A stretch of DNA of 64,000 nucleotides from Io17-Chloro-G2 sp963663135 (lineage in GTDB: Bacteria; Chloroflexota; Dehalococcoidia; Lucifugimonadales; UBA3495), in NCBI GenBank assembly GCA_963663135.2, contig CAXXRM010000003.1:186001-250000 (forward strand). Direction: 5' to 3'. Both the position numbers and the translations under genes were made by a program. Every line of letters starts with the position of its first letter. The stretch's first letter is position 1. Below the pieces are notes generated by a model. The model had not been told where the DNA came from. It ran no database searches and saw nothing but the letters and a program-made list of their open reading frames with translations. Positions 39,613-48,475 of this stretch are shown piece by piece.

Positions 39613-42408
39613 TTACTCCATGTCTCCCCAATTGTCGCCCCACTTGACGTCCACCTTCAGGGACACGTCCAGGTCGAAGTATCCGTCCAAAGCCGCGGGC
39701 ATTTCGTCCAACACCACCTGCTGGATTGCGTCAAGCTCGTCTCTGGGACACTCGAAAACGAGCTCGTCGTGAACCTGTAGGAGCATCTTGGTCCTGAGAG
39801 CGTCCCGTTCCAGGCGCCGGTGCACCCTGATCATGGCCAGCTTCATGATGTCGGCCGCGGTGCCTTGGATCGGCATATTGATCGCCATTCGCTCGGCCGC
39901 GCCCCGGACGTTGAAATTGGAGGCGTTGATTTCCGGCGCGTAACGCCGCCGGCCAAGCAGGGTTTCCACGTATTGGGTTTCCCGGGTCTTGACTTTAACA
40001 TCCTCCAGGTACCCGCTGATACCCGGGTACTTGGTGAAGTACATATCTATAAACCTGGCTCCTTCTTCCCGGCTAAACTCAGTCTGCTGGGAGATGCCGT
40101 GGGCGGACAGGCCGTAGATTACGCCGAAGTTCAACACCTTGGCGATGCGCCGCTGGTCTGAACTCACCTGGTTCAGCGAAACGTCAAACATGAGAGACGC
40201 GGTCGACGAGTGGATGTCCTCGCCCCGCCGGAAGGCGTCCAGCAACTCGGGGTCCTCGGACATGTGGGCCAGCACCCGCAACTCAATCTGGGAATAATCT
40301 GCGGAAAACAGCGCCCAATCCGGAGCAGATTCAGCCACAAACGCCCGGCGCACCTGCCTGCCTGCATCGGTGCGTATGGGAATATTCTGCAGGTTCGGGT
40401 CGCTGCTGGAAATTCGCCCTGTGGCCGACCCAGTCTGGTTGTAGCTGGTATGAATTCGCCCGGTTCTTGGATTGATCAACTCCGGAAGGGAATCTACGTA
40501 GGTTGACTTGAGCTTGGAGATCTGGCGGAATTCCAAGATTTTGTCTATGACTGGATGGCGGCCTTTCAACCCCTCCAAGGAGTTGGCATCGGTGGAGTAG
40601 CCGGTCTTGGTCCTTTTGGTGGTTGGGAGGCCTAGCTCTTTAAAAAGCAGGTCGCTCAACTGCTGGGGAGAGTTGATGTTGACCCGGTGGCCGATGGAGC
40701 TGTAAAGGTCCATCTCCACCTCATGCATCTGCTCGTTCAGATCCCGGGACATTTCGTGGAGCACGCCGGCGTCTAGCTTGATTCCGTGGCGCTGCATCGA
40801 AACCAGGACCGGCACCAGCGGCACTTCCACCTCCCACATCAGGCGGCTCAACCCCTGGCTCTTCACCGGAGCTTCGAAGCTTTCCCGGAGGCGTCCGGTC
40901 ATGTCGGCGTCCGCGGCCGCGTACTGGACCGCGGGTTCAACGGCTACCTGATCGAAGGTTATCTGTTTGCGGCCTGTACCAATGAGTTTGGATATGGGGG
41001 TCATTTCCAGCCCCAAAACATCCAGGGACAGGCTCTTCAAGCCCAGGTGCGCCTTGCCCAAGAGGTGGGCCGCAATCATAGTGTCGAAGTCCACGTTGCG
41101 GCACTGAATCCCATGATTGGCCATCACCGTGACGTCATAGTTAGCGTTGTGGGCGCACTTGGCGAGGTCTTCCGACTCCATCAGGGGCCTGACGCGAGCC
41201 AGCACCTGTTCCAGCGGCAACTGTTCCCCTTCCTTGTGCCCGACCGGGACGTACCAGGACCTTCCCGGGGAGGTCGAGAAACTCAAGCCCACCAACTCCG
41301 CTTGCATGGCATCCAAGCTGGTGGTCTCAGTGTCAAAGGAAAATCCTCGATTCTCCTGTAGGGCCGCCAGCATGGCCTCTAATTGCTCAGGAGTCTGCAC
41401 CGGTTGGTAATCCAGCTCGGCCGCCGTATCCGGAGTCTGTTCCGCGGAAGGCTGCTCGCTCGCGCCGGATTCGGGGACGGGCAAGCGCGGGATGACGCTG
41501 TAGAACTCCAACTCGGTCAGCAAGCTCACGACGTCCTGACGGTCGTACGAGCCAAAGCGGCATGCGTCCAGGTCGAAATCCACGGGGACATCCCGTTGGA
41601 TGGTGGTTAGAAACCTGTTTTCAAACGCCAATTCCCGGCTTTCTGCCAGGGAGCTCTTGACACTGGGGGGCTTGACGGATTCCAGGTGCTCGTAGATACC
41701 CTCCAGCGTTCCGTATTCATTGAGGAGTCCAATGGCCCTTTTTTCACCGACTCTTGGGACACCGGGAATATTATCGGAAGAATCCCCTAGCAGCGCCTTG
41801 AAATCGGGCTGTTGCGCTGCGGTGAGACCGGAATACCGGGCAACCAATTCGGCCTCATCATAGGTCTTGCGGTCCTGGATGCTATGGAAAAGGTCCACCC
41901 GTACGCTGGGCGATATCAACTGAAAGGTGTCGCGGTCGCCGGTTAGAATCACCGTGCCTACGCCCTGTTCCTCGGCTCTAAGAGATAGGGTCCCGATCAG
42001 GTCGTCGGCCTCGTAGCCGTCCAACTCAAACACAGGCACGCTAAACCCGGTCATCAATTGCTTAACGCGGTCGAACTGGTGCCTGAGCTCCTGGGGTGTT
42101 GCCTCCCGTTGCGCCTTGTATCGTTCAAACCGCTGGTGTCGAAAGGTCGGCGCGTGGGTGTCGAAGGCAATGGCGCAGTGGGTGGGGTTCCAGTCTTGCA
42201 GCGCTCGCAGGAAAACGTTGAGAAACCCGTAAACGCCCGTGGTGTCTTCACCGGTGGCCGAAACCGAGAGGTGCCGCTGGACTGAAATGGCCCGGAAGGA
42301 CCGGTGCACCATCGCATGTCCGTCCATCAACATCAACAGAGGGGGGGGTTGAGCCTTCGGCTGCGAATCAAACAACATCGTGGTCTGTTCCGGGGATTGG
42401 GCCATCAC
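39613..42408 (-). CDS. polA: DNA polymerase I
   Basis: 931-residue repair and Okazaki-fragment polymerase with all three domains. The N-terminal 5'-3' flap nuclease has LMLMDGHAMVHRSF and GYEADDLIGTL. The 3'-5' exonuclease appears intact, with FDTETTSLDAM, CAHNANYDVTV and YAAADADMTGRL. The polymerase domain has DYSQIELRVLAHMSEDPELL, the O-helix RRIAKVLNFGVIYGLS (Phe, not Tyr, at the dideoxy-discriminating position) and LLQVHDELVFE. A TATAAT hexamer on the minus strand at 42467-42472 is a probable -10. It leads a compact group with the retropepsin, citrate-lyase-beta-like and folB genes. Confidence 0.97.
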   Translation of the reverse strand: MMAQSPEQTTMLFDSQPKAQPPPLLMLMDGHAMVHRSFRAISVQRHLSVSATGEDTTGVYGFLNVFLRALQDWNPTHCAIAFDTHAPTFRHQRFERYKAQREATPQELRHQFDRVKQLMTGFSVPVFELDGYEADDLIGTLSLRAEEQGVGTVILTGDRDTFQLISPSVRVDLFHSIQDRKTYDEAELVARYSGLTAAQQPDFKALLGDSSDNIPGVPRVGEKRAIGLLNEYGTLEGIYEHLESVKPPSVKSSLAESRELAFENRFLTTIQRDVPVDFDLDACRFGSYDRQDVVSLLTELEFYSVIPRLPVPESGASEQPSAEQTPDTAAELDYQPVQTPEQLEAMLAALQENRGFSFDTETTSLDAMQAELVGLSFSTSPGRSWYVPVGHKEGEQLPLEQVLARVRPLMESEDLAKCAHNANYDVTVMANHGIQCRNVDFDTMIAAHLLGKAHLGLKSLSLDVLGLEMTPISKLIGTGRKQITFDQVAVEPAVQYAAADADMTGRLRESFEAPVKSQGLSRLMWEVEVPLVPVLVSMQRHGIKLDAGVLHEMSRDLNEQMHEVEMDLYSSIGHRVNINSPQQLSDLLFKELGLPTTKRTKTGYSTDANSLEGLKGRHPVIDKILEFRQISKLKSTYVDSLPELINPRTGRIHTSYNQTGSATGRISSSDPNLQNIPIRTDAGRQVRRAFVAESAPDWALFSADYSQIELRVLAHMSEDPELLDAFRRGEDIHSSTASLMFDVSLNQVSSDQRRIAKVLNFGVIYGLSAHGISQQTEFSREEGARFIDMYFTKYPGISGYLEDVKVKTRETQYVETLLGRRRYAPEINASNFNVRGAAERMAINMPIQGTAADIMKLAMIRVHRRLERDALRTKMLLQVHDELVFECPRDELDAIQQVVLDEMPAALDGYFDLDVSLKVDVKWGDNWGDME

Positions 42409-42466
42409 GGCACCTCTGCAACCTGAGACCGGTCTGACTTAGCTAGGGAATAGGCGTACTGGCCGC

Positions 42467-42472
42467 ATTATA
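42467..42472 (-). promoter_or_regulatory. Putative -10 of the polA group
   Basis: A perfect TATAAT on the minus strand, 59 bases before the polA ATG, with no convincing -35. It lies between divergent polA and thiE. Confidence 0.45.
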
Positions 42473-42557
42473 CAACAGGGATACGCGAAGGCTCTGCCGC
42501 GGCCTTTGTCCTCCCGGTTCCACGGCTTCGAGTTTAACTCCGAATCTCCGGGCGCCA

Positions 42558-42566
42558 TGCTACAAT
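42558..42566 (+). promoter_or_regulatory. Extended -10 element upstream of thiE
   Basis: TGCTACAAT on the plus strand, 87 bases before the ATG at 42653. Because it is inside the frame that extends back to 42506, it argues that translation begins at 42653 and not earlier. Confidence 0.45.
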
Positions 42567-42652
42567 TGCTGCTGGAATCTGACTATGCTCCAACCCAGGC
42601 CGAGCCGCCAAGCCCGTCCACCAAGCCCATCAAATGTAAAAGGATTGGATAC

Positions 42653-43639
42653 ATGACCGGTCCCGAAGGATTAGTCCTCTCCTGCCACGACTCGCTGATC
42701 AAGTGTTTGCAAGCGGTGGTTGACCATTGTCCCAACTTGCCCGCCGCGGCCCCGTTGGTCCGACGTTTGGGGGATTTGGTTCCGGCGCACCAGGCCACCC
42801 TGTCTCCGCCATTTTCCCCACCCACCGACCCCCCGGCCCTGGAAGAAATCCTGGCCCTGCTGTCTAACGCCCAAAGTCAGTTGCGTACGTTGCACCGAGC
42901 CGGGTCCGCTAACCCGGTGGGCGCCGAGCAGTATCAGGCCCTGTCGGAAACGATGGACGCCCTTTCCTCCGCGCTTGGCCGCGAAGTTCGGGCCCGCCAG
43001 GCCAGCCAAGTCCGCGGCCTGTACGTCATCATTGACCCGGAGGTGACCGGCGGCCGTGAACCCCTGGAAATCGCCAAGGCGTCGGTCCGCGGCGGGGCCA
43101 GAATGCTCCAACTGCGGGACAAACTGCGCGACAAGGGAGAGATTTTGCCCCTGGCCAGGGACATCCAGGAACTGTGCCAGGCCAACGACGTTCTCCTAAT
43201 CATCAACGACCACGTGGACCTGGCCGCGGCGGTGGGTTCCGGGGGCGTCCACGTCGGGCAAACCGACCTGCCCGTAGCCGAGGCCCGCAAGGTGTTGGCG
43301 CCCCACCAGGTCTTGGGCCGCTCCAACCGGGAGATCGATCTCATCATCCAGTCCCAGGAAATGGGAGCCGACCACGTGGCCTTTGGCGCCATCTACCCGA
43401 GCACCACCAAAGGCGGAGGCCGGGGCCCCCAGGGCATTGAGCCCCTGCGCCGGGCACGGGAAGCCGCCAAGGTCCCCCTGGTGGCCATCGGGGGCATCAA
43501 TGCCGACAATGCCGCGCCGGTGGTTGAAGCCGGGGCCGACGCCATTTGCGTCACCGCCGCAGTGGCCTCCGCGCCGGAGCCGGAAGCCGCTGCGGAACGC
43601 CTGGTCAACGTTATCCGCGAAGCCGGAGGCCGGGTGTAA
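42653..43639 (+). CDS. thiE: Thiamine phosphate synthase with N-terminal helical extension
   Basis: Joins HMP pyrophosphate and thiazole phosphate to thiamine phosphate. About 328 residues, roughly 115 longer than a plain ThiE. The C-terminal part carries the complete enzyme: LYVIIDPEVTGG, ARMLQLRDK, LIINDHVDLAAAVGSGGVHVGQTDLP, DHVAFGAIYPSTTKGG and VPLVAIGGINADNA. The N-terminal ~120 residues are helical (LIKCLQAVVDHCPNLPAAAPLVRRL, LEEILALLSNAQSQLRTL) and resemble nothing I recognise. The stop codon shares a base with the start of the translin-like gene (TAATG), so both are translationally coupled. No TPP riboswitch was found in the leader. Confidence 0.92.
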   Translation: MTGPEGLVLSCHDSLIKCLQAVVDHCPNLPAAAPLVRRLGDLVPAHQATLSPPFSPPTDPPALEEILALLSNAQSQLRTLHRAGSANPVGAEQYQALSETMDALSSALGREVRARQASQVRGLYVIIDPEVTGGREPLEIAKASVRGGARMLQLRDKLRDKGEILPLARDIQELCQANDVLLIINDHVDLAAAVGSGGVHVGQTDLPVAEARKVLAPHQVLGRSNREIDLIIQSQEMGADHVAFGAIYPSTTKGGGRGPQGIEPLRRAREAAKVPLVAIGGINADNAAPVVEAGADAICVTAAVASAPEPEAAAERLVNVIREAGGRV

Positions 43640-44292
43640 TGCCAACTCCATACAGCGACGACCTGGCCGACATCGCCGCGCGGGCAAGGGAACACCTGGA
43701 ATTCCGCAACCAGGCCCGCGAGCAGGCTATCCCCATTTCCCGAGAAGTGGTTAGGTTGTCGGCCAACGCTATCCGAGCGGTGCACCGGGGTGACTTTGAA
43801 GAGGCCCGAAGCCTTCTGGGCCGGGCGGATGAGAGGCTCAAAGAGACGGCCAACATCCGGGAAGAGGCCCCGGAGATCTATCACGCCGGTTTCCTCAATG
43901 ACGCCCGTAAGGAGTTCAGCGAGGCCCACGTCACCCTGGCCGTGCTTTCCGGCGAAAAAATTCCCCAACCCGCCGACCTGGGAGTGGAGCCCTCGACGTT
44001 CCTCAATGGGATGGCCGAAGTGATCGGGGAGCTGCGCCGGTACATCCTTGACGCGCTGCGGCAGGATACGGTGGACCGCTGCCAGGAATTCATGGGCGTA
44101 ATGGACGAAATCTACGGTATTCTTGTCACCATCGACTACCCGGAGGCGGTCACCGGCGGCCTGCGCCGCAGCACTGATCAGATGCGCGGTGTATTGGAGC
44201 GTACCCGCGGCGACTTGACCATGGCCCTCAGGCAGCACCGGCTGGAGGCCCAGTTGGCCCGTTGGGAAGGCCGCCAGGCCAACCCGGACTGA
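43639..44292 (+). CDS. Translin-like protein
   Basis: 217-residue all-helical protein with the look of prokaryotic translin homologues: YSDDLADIAARAREHLEFRNQAREQAIPISREVVRLSANAIRAVHRGDFEEARSLLGRADERLKE, then YHAGFLNDARKEFSEAHVTLAVLSGEKIPQPADLGVEPSTFLNGMAEVIGELRRYILDALR. Eukaryotic translin/TRAX binds and cleaves short RNA. The AHVTLAVLSGE...YLNGLAE-type segment is the most characteristic part of the family. Its start overlaps the thiE stop, so a link with thiamine metabolism or shared expression is suggested. The role in bacteria is unknown. Confidence 0.8.
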   Translation: MPTPYSDDLADIAARAREHLEFRNQAREQAIPISREVVRLSANAIRAVHRGDFEEARSLLGRADERLKETANIREEAPEIYHAGFLNDARKEFSEAHVTLAVLSGEKIPQPADLGVEPSTFLNGMAEVIGELRRYILDALRQDTVDRCQEFMGVMDEIYGILVTIDYPEAVTGGLRRSTDQMRGVLERTRGDLTMALRQHRLEAQLARWEGRQANPD

Positions 44293-44386
44293 CACCGTCT
44301 CACCATCACGGGCTCAAAACGTCCGCCGCTAGCGTCTCCACGACTTCCCCGGATAAAACCACCGTAGCCGAATGGAGGATAGCAAC

Positions 44387-45202
44387 ATGGCGGGGGTCAA
44401 AATAAGCTTTCTCGGCACCGGAGCCGGGGCCTCGATACACGCGGCCCACACCGCGATTGTGCTGGATAGCCCCGACGGGACCAAGGTGTTGCTGGACGCC
44501 AGTTCCGGCAACTCGGTCTTTCGCAACTCAGCTTCAATCGGCATGGCTCCCGAACAATTCCGCCACGTGCTGCTTTCCCACGACCACGCCGACCACATGT
44601 TGGGATTGCCCTTGATTCAACTGGTCCACTCCAGGGCGGACCCCGACGGACCGCCGCTGGAGGTCCACAGTGGTCCTTCTACCCTCGAAAACGTGCGGTT
44701 ACTATGCCGCGCCTCAACCCCCGAACTCGCCATCAACGGCGAAGGCGCCACCAACCGTCGGGGCCAAAAAGTCTACCAATGGCATCCCAGCGTTGCCGGC
44801 CAAACCGCCCAATTGGGCCCCGCCACCAAAGCCGCCTGCTTTCCGGTAGACCACATCCCGGGATCCATAGGCTGGCGTGTGAACTGTGACGGCATTCCGG
44901 TGGTGTTTTCCGGGGACACGGTTTTCAGCCCCAGCCTGGTAGAGGCGGCCAGGGGCGCAAGGGTGTTGATCCACGAAGCCTTTGGGACCGAAGAGGACCG
45001 GGAGCGGGCGGACGAAGCGGCCCATTCTGTGGCGGGGGACGTCGGAAAGGCCGCCAGCCAGGCCGGGGTCGGGGAGCTGATTCTGACCCACCTGACCGGC
45101 CGGTACCACGAAAATCCCCAGCCCTTGTTGGACGAGGTCCGCCGATATTACAACGGCCCAGTCTCCGTGGCCCATGACCTTTACCAGGTCGAGATCAACT
45201 GA
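44387..45202 (+). CDS. Metallo-beta-lactamase-fold hydrolase, RNase Z-like
   Basis: 272 residues. It begins VKISFLGTGAGASIHAAHTAIVLD and has the metal motif LLSHDHADHMLGLPL, the later PVDHIPGSIGWRV, FSGDTVFSP, LIHEAF and LTHLTGRYHE. This set matches the RNase Z/arylsulfatase-like branch of the MBL superfamily. tRNA 3' processing is one possibility, but the protein lacks an obvious exosite and could be a phosphodiesterase or arylsulfatase-type enzyme. ATG 44387 is preferred because GGAGGA lies seven bases upstream; an in-frame ATG at 44372 is less likely. Confidence 0.85.
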   Translation: MAGVKISFLGTGAGASIHAAHTAIVLDSPDGTKVLLDASSGNSVFRNSASIGMAPEQFRHVLLSHDHADHMLGLPLIQLVHSRADPDGPPLEVHSGPSTLENVRLLCRASTPELAINGEGATNRRGQKVYQWHPSVAGQTAQLGPATKAACFPVDHIPGSIGWRVNCDGIPVVFSGDTVFSPSLVEAARGARVLIHEAFGTEEDRERADEAAHSVAGDVGKAASQAGVGELILTHLTGRYHENPQPLLDEVRRYYNGPVSVAHDLYQVEIN

Positions 45203-45255
45203 TTTAACCCCCGGGCAGCAGAACCCGGCTCGCTCCCCCTGGATCTCGAGTGCCG

Positions 45256-45684
45256 TTATGCTCCTTCCTGGAAGCGGACCACGAAGCCGGCCTCGCCCAG
45301 CGGAGCGCCGTCCAACAGAATAGCCGCCACGTGTTCTCCCTCAGCCTGGACGGGTATCCGAAAGACCTTGATCCACCGTTGAAATAGAATTCCTTCCTCC
45401 CACTCTATTTGCTCCGGAGGCGTTGGATCCAAGGGGGCTCCCGGCGCCTTTATCGCCACCAACAGGCGGTGCGGTCCGGGGGCAACGCCCCCAATGCACA
45501 GGACCAGGTTGACGTCCACCTCCGCCAAAACCGGGTTCGGCGATTCCTGGTCTACCGAATCCGGCTTTGGAAGGTCCACCAGGTCAATGACGCCTTTCAG
45601 GACCAGGTCACCGCCGGGCATTTCCTCGGTGTCACGGCAGAAGAGAGCGTATTTCAGATAGGGCTTGCTTTCTTGATCTGACAA
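45256..45684 (-). CDS. Conserved protein of unknown function, DUF6941-like
   Basis: 142 residues. The opening PYLKYALFCRDTEEMPGGDLVLKGVIDLVDLP and closing FRIPVQAEGEHVAAILLDGAPLGEAGFVVRF form a beta-sandwich-like pattern seen in the DUF6941 family. There are no catalytic residues or export signal. It lies between a MBL hydrolase and a thioredoxin-like gene, with an extended -10 at 45741-45749. Confidence 0.6.
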   Translation of the reverse strand: MSDQESKPYLKYALFCRDTEEMPGGDLVLKGVIDLVDLPKPDSVDQESPNPVLAEVDVNLVLCIGGVAPGPHRLLVAIKAPGAPLDPTPPEQIEWEEGILFQRWIKVFRIPVQAEGEHVAAILLDGAPLGEAGFVVRFQEGA

Positions 45685-45740
45685 ATAGGATTGAAGACCT
45701 CTCTATGTTATCCGGAGCCGCCGTTATGGCGGGCCACCCA

Positions 45741-45749
45741 ATTCTAGCA
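45741..45749 (-). promoter_or_regulatory. Extended -10 element upstream of the DUF6941-like gene
   Basis: TGCTAGAAT on the minus strand, 57 bases before the ATG at 45684. TTGCCG (minus strand, 45763-45768) is a possible -35 with a 16-base spacer. Confidence 0.5.
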
Positions 45750-45853
45750 CGGGGTTCAGGCCCGGCAAACAACGCCCGCTGGCGAGCCCCATTGCCAATC
45801 CCAGCCGATACTGCGAAACTGAGAACCGAGATGCAGTCGGGGGTTATAAAGCT

Positions 45854-46489
45854 ATGAGCGAAAATCGATTGACCGAAGAGAAATTTCTGCAGGGTATGAC
45901 CACCCAACAGTACATCGACCAGATCAAGGTTAACAAACAGCCCTTTGAGGACATCTACGGGGCCGCGGAAGTTCCGTCCCGGGTACAGGCGGCATTCGAT
46001 GGCCTCGCGGAACCGCTCCGGCTGGCCGTGTTCACCGCCGATTGGTGCGGCGACGCCATGAGCACCACGCCGGTGATATTGCGGCTGGCCAATAGCACTT
46101 CAAAGATATCTCACCAAGTGTTCAATCGGGACGAGGAATTGGACCTCACCAACAGCTTTTTGGCGGAAGACCGGGCCGGGACCGTCCCCGTTTTCGTGGT
46201 GATGGATTCCAAAATGAACGAAATCGCCCGGTTTGTTGAGACCGCCAACGAGTTGGTCCCCTCCATCGACGCCATGGATGAAACGATTGCGCAAGAGGTT
46301 GCTGCCCAACCGGCCGAGGAAGCGAGGGCCGCGGGCCGGGCTCGCCGCACCGCGTTTCGTGTGTCCCGGGCGCGGGAATGGGGCGAAGTAATCCTGGACG
46401 CTTTTGAGAAAGTTGTCGCCGAGGGGCTGGCTCTGCCCCAAGACCAACGGCCCGCAATCAGCGGCACCAAGTGGCCCTACGAACCCTAG
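45854..46489 (+). CDS. Thioredoxin-fold protein with a single active-site cysteine
   Basis: 211 residues. The segment LRLAVFTADWCGDAMSTTPVILRLAN is a thioredoxin active-site region in which the second Cys of WCxxC is replaced (WCGDA). RAGTVPVFVVMDSKMNEIARFVE follows with the cis-proline TVPVF. It resembles thioredoxin-family proteins that act on bacillithiol- or thiol-type adducts rather than classical disulfide reductases. A C-terminal basic/helical extension (residues ~150-211, EEARAAGRARRTAFRVSRAREWGEVIL) is unusual. No redox partner is adjacent. Confidence 0.8.
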   Translation: MSENRLTEEKFLQGMTTQQYIDQIKVNKQPFEDIYGAAEVPSRVQAAFDGLAEPLRLAVFTADWCGDAMSTTPVILRLANSTSKISHQVFNRDEELDLTNSFLAEDRAGTVPVFVVMDSKMNEIARFVETANELVPSIDAMDETIAQEVAAQPAEEARAAGRARRTAFRVSRAREWGEVILDAFEKVVAEGLALPQDQRPAISGTKWPYEP

Positions 46490-46597
46490 GTCGGAACGCC
46501 CCGGTCCGGCCCTCCAGACCATGAACGCGGCTTGCCGGGTGCAACGTTGGGAAAAGAAGTCCCCTAACCGCCGTAAACCCTAAATGAGGACAACCCC

Positions 46598-46870
46598 ATG
46601 GCTGACGAGACCATAACCATGGAAGACATGAACCTGATTTTCTCGGTGACCGATGATATGGGCATTCACCGGGAATCGGTCCGGGTGGAGCTGGGCAAGG
46701 AAGACCCGGGGGCCATAGACCAGGGCGCCGGCGGCATGATCGAAATCACCATTCCATCCAGCACCCCAACCCGAGACTTTGCGAATGAATTGAGGGACCG
46801 GTTGGAGTCTTTGGGCTACACGCCGGGCCAAGCCGGGGATTCGGAAGACGACGAGGATGATTTTCCGTAG
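46598..46870 (+). CDS. Small acidic protein of unknown function
   Basis: 90 residues, not recognised. It has a beta-like N-terminal half (MNLIFSVTDDMGIHRESVRVELGK) and a helix (TRDFANELRDRLESLGY), and ends in an Asp/Glu-rich tail. The ribosome site GAGGA lies upstream of the ATG. It could be a small adaptor or binding protein; context gives no clue. Confidence 0.55.
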   Translation: MADETITMEDMNLIFSVTDDMGIHRESVRVELGKEDPGAIDQGAGGMIEITIPSSTPTRDFANELRDRLESLGYTPGQAGDSEDDEDDFP

Positions 46871-46891
46871 CTAACCGGGAGCTAACCTTGG

Positions 46892-47416
46892 CTAGCGGCT
46901 GGTGTTGCGCCACTCAAAGGCCAGGGTGGCAAATCGGACGAACACCGACCCGCCGGGAGCCGCGATGGGGCCGTTAATGGCCAAAAGCGCGATGGTGTGC
47001 TTGTCCCCCGGCTTGGGTTCGTCGCTCACCACCACCCGCTGAGGAACATTGAAGCCCTGTACGGTGCCCCTTTCCCGGTTGCATTCACCGTCTACCCAAA
47101 TCTCGCCGTAGTCGTCAATGCAGGTTTCAAACATGCACCGCCCGCCCTCGATGGACCGGCCTCCCACCGTTTCGGGGAGGGTCACGGTGATCCGGTACCA
47201 GGCAAAGGTCAGACCGGATGAGTGCCAGTTGGTCAACTCATGAATTGTCTCCCAACCCGAATCGTCATAATCAGGCAACCGGGCCGGTGTGCTCTCCATT
47301 TGAGCAACCAGTCCTTCGTTGGGTTCGCCGGGCGCCAGGCCACCGGCAAACCTCCACTGCGCGCCGACCGATTCCAGGTCGACCGGGCTCTGCAAATCAA
47401 GAACGCCTCTGGGCAT
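46892..47416 (-). CDS. Galactose-binding-like domain protein
   Basis: 174 residues of a jelly-roll pattern: WRFAGGLAPGE, LPDYDDSGWETIHELTNWHSSGLTFAWYRITVTLPE, CMFETCIDDYGEIWVDGE and NVPQRVVVSDEPKPGDKHTIALLAINGPI. It resembles the sugar-binding N-terminal domain of glycoside hydrolase family 2 and related sequences, but is free-standing without a catalytic domain. No signal peptide is evident, so it is probably cytoplasmic. The ligand is unknown. The AGGGGGGAG ribosome site fits ATG 47416. Confidence 0.7.
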   Translation of the reverse strand: MPRGVLDLQSPVDLESVGAQWRFAGGLAPGEPNEGLVAQMESTPARLPDYDDSGWETIHELTNWHSSGLTFAWYRITVTLPETVGGRSIEGGRCMFETCIDDYGEIWVDGECNRERGTVQGFNVPQRVVVSDEPKPGDKHTIALLAINGPIAAPGGSVFVRFATLAFEWRNTSR

Positions 47417-47474
47417 TACCGCTCCCCCTATTGATGGTGATCTTTACGGTGATCTCGACGTCGTTGCGCGCGCC

Positions 47475-48122
47475 TTAGACGCCCACAATCTTAACTCCGG
47501 CGTGGGTCTTGTAGATCCGGTTGATGTTGACCAGCAGGGGCGTGATCTGCTCCACGTACTTGGCGTTGGCCAATGCCCCGCCGTCCACTGGCCGCAGCTC
47601 TGGAATCTTGCGCACCAGCCCGGTCACCAGAGCTTTGGCGTCGGCATGGTCTGAGCACACCACCACGTCGCCGTCCATGACGGTTTCCGGGTTCTGGAGT
47701 TCTTCGGCGCTGACGTTTTGGAACGCCGCCACCACCATTGCGCCCGGCAGCAAAGCCTGGGCTTCCTCCGCAGCGGAACCGGCTTCCACCTCCACGGCCT
47801 GGGCGCCCCTGCCCCGTTGGAAGGTCATTGGGGCGATAACGTCTACAACTATCTTCCCATCCAGACTTGAGCCCAACTGCTCCAGCGTCGGTTTCTGCCC
47901 CTCATAAGGGAAGGCCAGGAAAACCACCTTAGCTCCGGCGGCGGCATCTTCGTTACCCGCGCCATGAATGGAGGAGCCGGGAGCCAGTTGAATCAACTCC
48001 TCGGCTGCTGCGGATGCCCGGGCCGGGTCCCTGGATCCGATTACTACTTCCTCTCCCGCCAGGGCCAGCCGTAAAGCCAAGCCCCGCCCTTCGGGGCCGG
48101 TTCCTCCAAGAAATGCCAGCAT
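47475..48122 (-). CDS. npdG: F420-dependent NADP reductase (NpdG-like)
   Basis: 215-residue Rossmann protein that exchanges hydride between F420H2 and NADP in characterised homologues. It has the nucleotide-binding LAFLGGTGPEGRGLALRLALAGEEVVIGSRDPARA, then VFLAFPYE, IVVDVIAPM, AAFQNVSAEELQNPE, VVVCSDHADAK and DGGALANAKYVEQITPLLVNINRIYKTHAGVKIVG. The match is to NpdG/Fno rather than to ketol-acid or pyrroline-carboxylate reductases. It supports an F420 pool that could feed the LLM-class enzyme at 32736-33758. It lies alone, with a weak TATAGT -10 on the minus strand at about 48178-48183. Confidence 0.85.
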   Translation of the reverse strand: MLAFLGGTGPEGRGLALRLALAGEEVVIGSRDPARASAAAEELIQLAPGSSIHGAGNEDAAAGAKVVFLAFPYEGQKPTLEQLGSSLDGKIVVDVIAPMTFQRGRGAQAVEVEAGSAAEEAQALLPGAMVVAAFQNVSAEELQNPETVMDGDVVVCSDHADAKALVTGLVRKIPELRPVDGGALANAKYVEQITPLLVNINRIYKTHAGVKIVGV

Positions 48123-48475
48123 TTGATCCTCAACAACAGCCTATTGGCGGCGACCGGGCGACGGTCGCCGCAGCTAACTATAGCGGCAATCCAGCGGATT
48201 AGGAAGAGTGAACCGTTGGGACGGCTTCGTCACACCCCCAACCGAACAAAAAGAAGAACCTGCACGACAATGGTTCGGTTGGCCCAGTAGGTTATGGGTT
48301 GGCTCATGCTGCCTCAGGCAACCGACGTATTTACCGACGGCTTGCCGGAAGTATGACGGCGTCCCGCTCGGTCGGCTGGCTGTTATCGTCGAACTTCTAC
48401 AGGTGGAAGTGGCGAACCAGTTCGACGGCCATCCAGTTCGAAGAGGACCTTAGATCGAAGATTACCATGCGCGTG
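48123..48475. other. Region between npdG and an orphan antitoxin, possibly gene remnants
   Basis: No intact gene is supported. Reading minus-strand downstream of the antitoxin, a short frame (MVIFDLRSSSNWMAVELVRHF) is closed by early stops and reopens in frame. This may be a decayed partner gene, but it cannot be identified. Plus-strand short frames here lack ribosome sites. Confidence 0.35.

Noticed and set aside
42415..42460. Possible TPP riboswitch near thiE
   Set aside because: CCTGAGACC is reminiscent of the CTGAGA core, but the other conserved blocks (GGGTGCC, GAACCTGAT) are missing and the position is before the proposed promoter.
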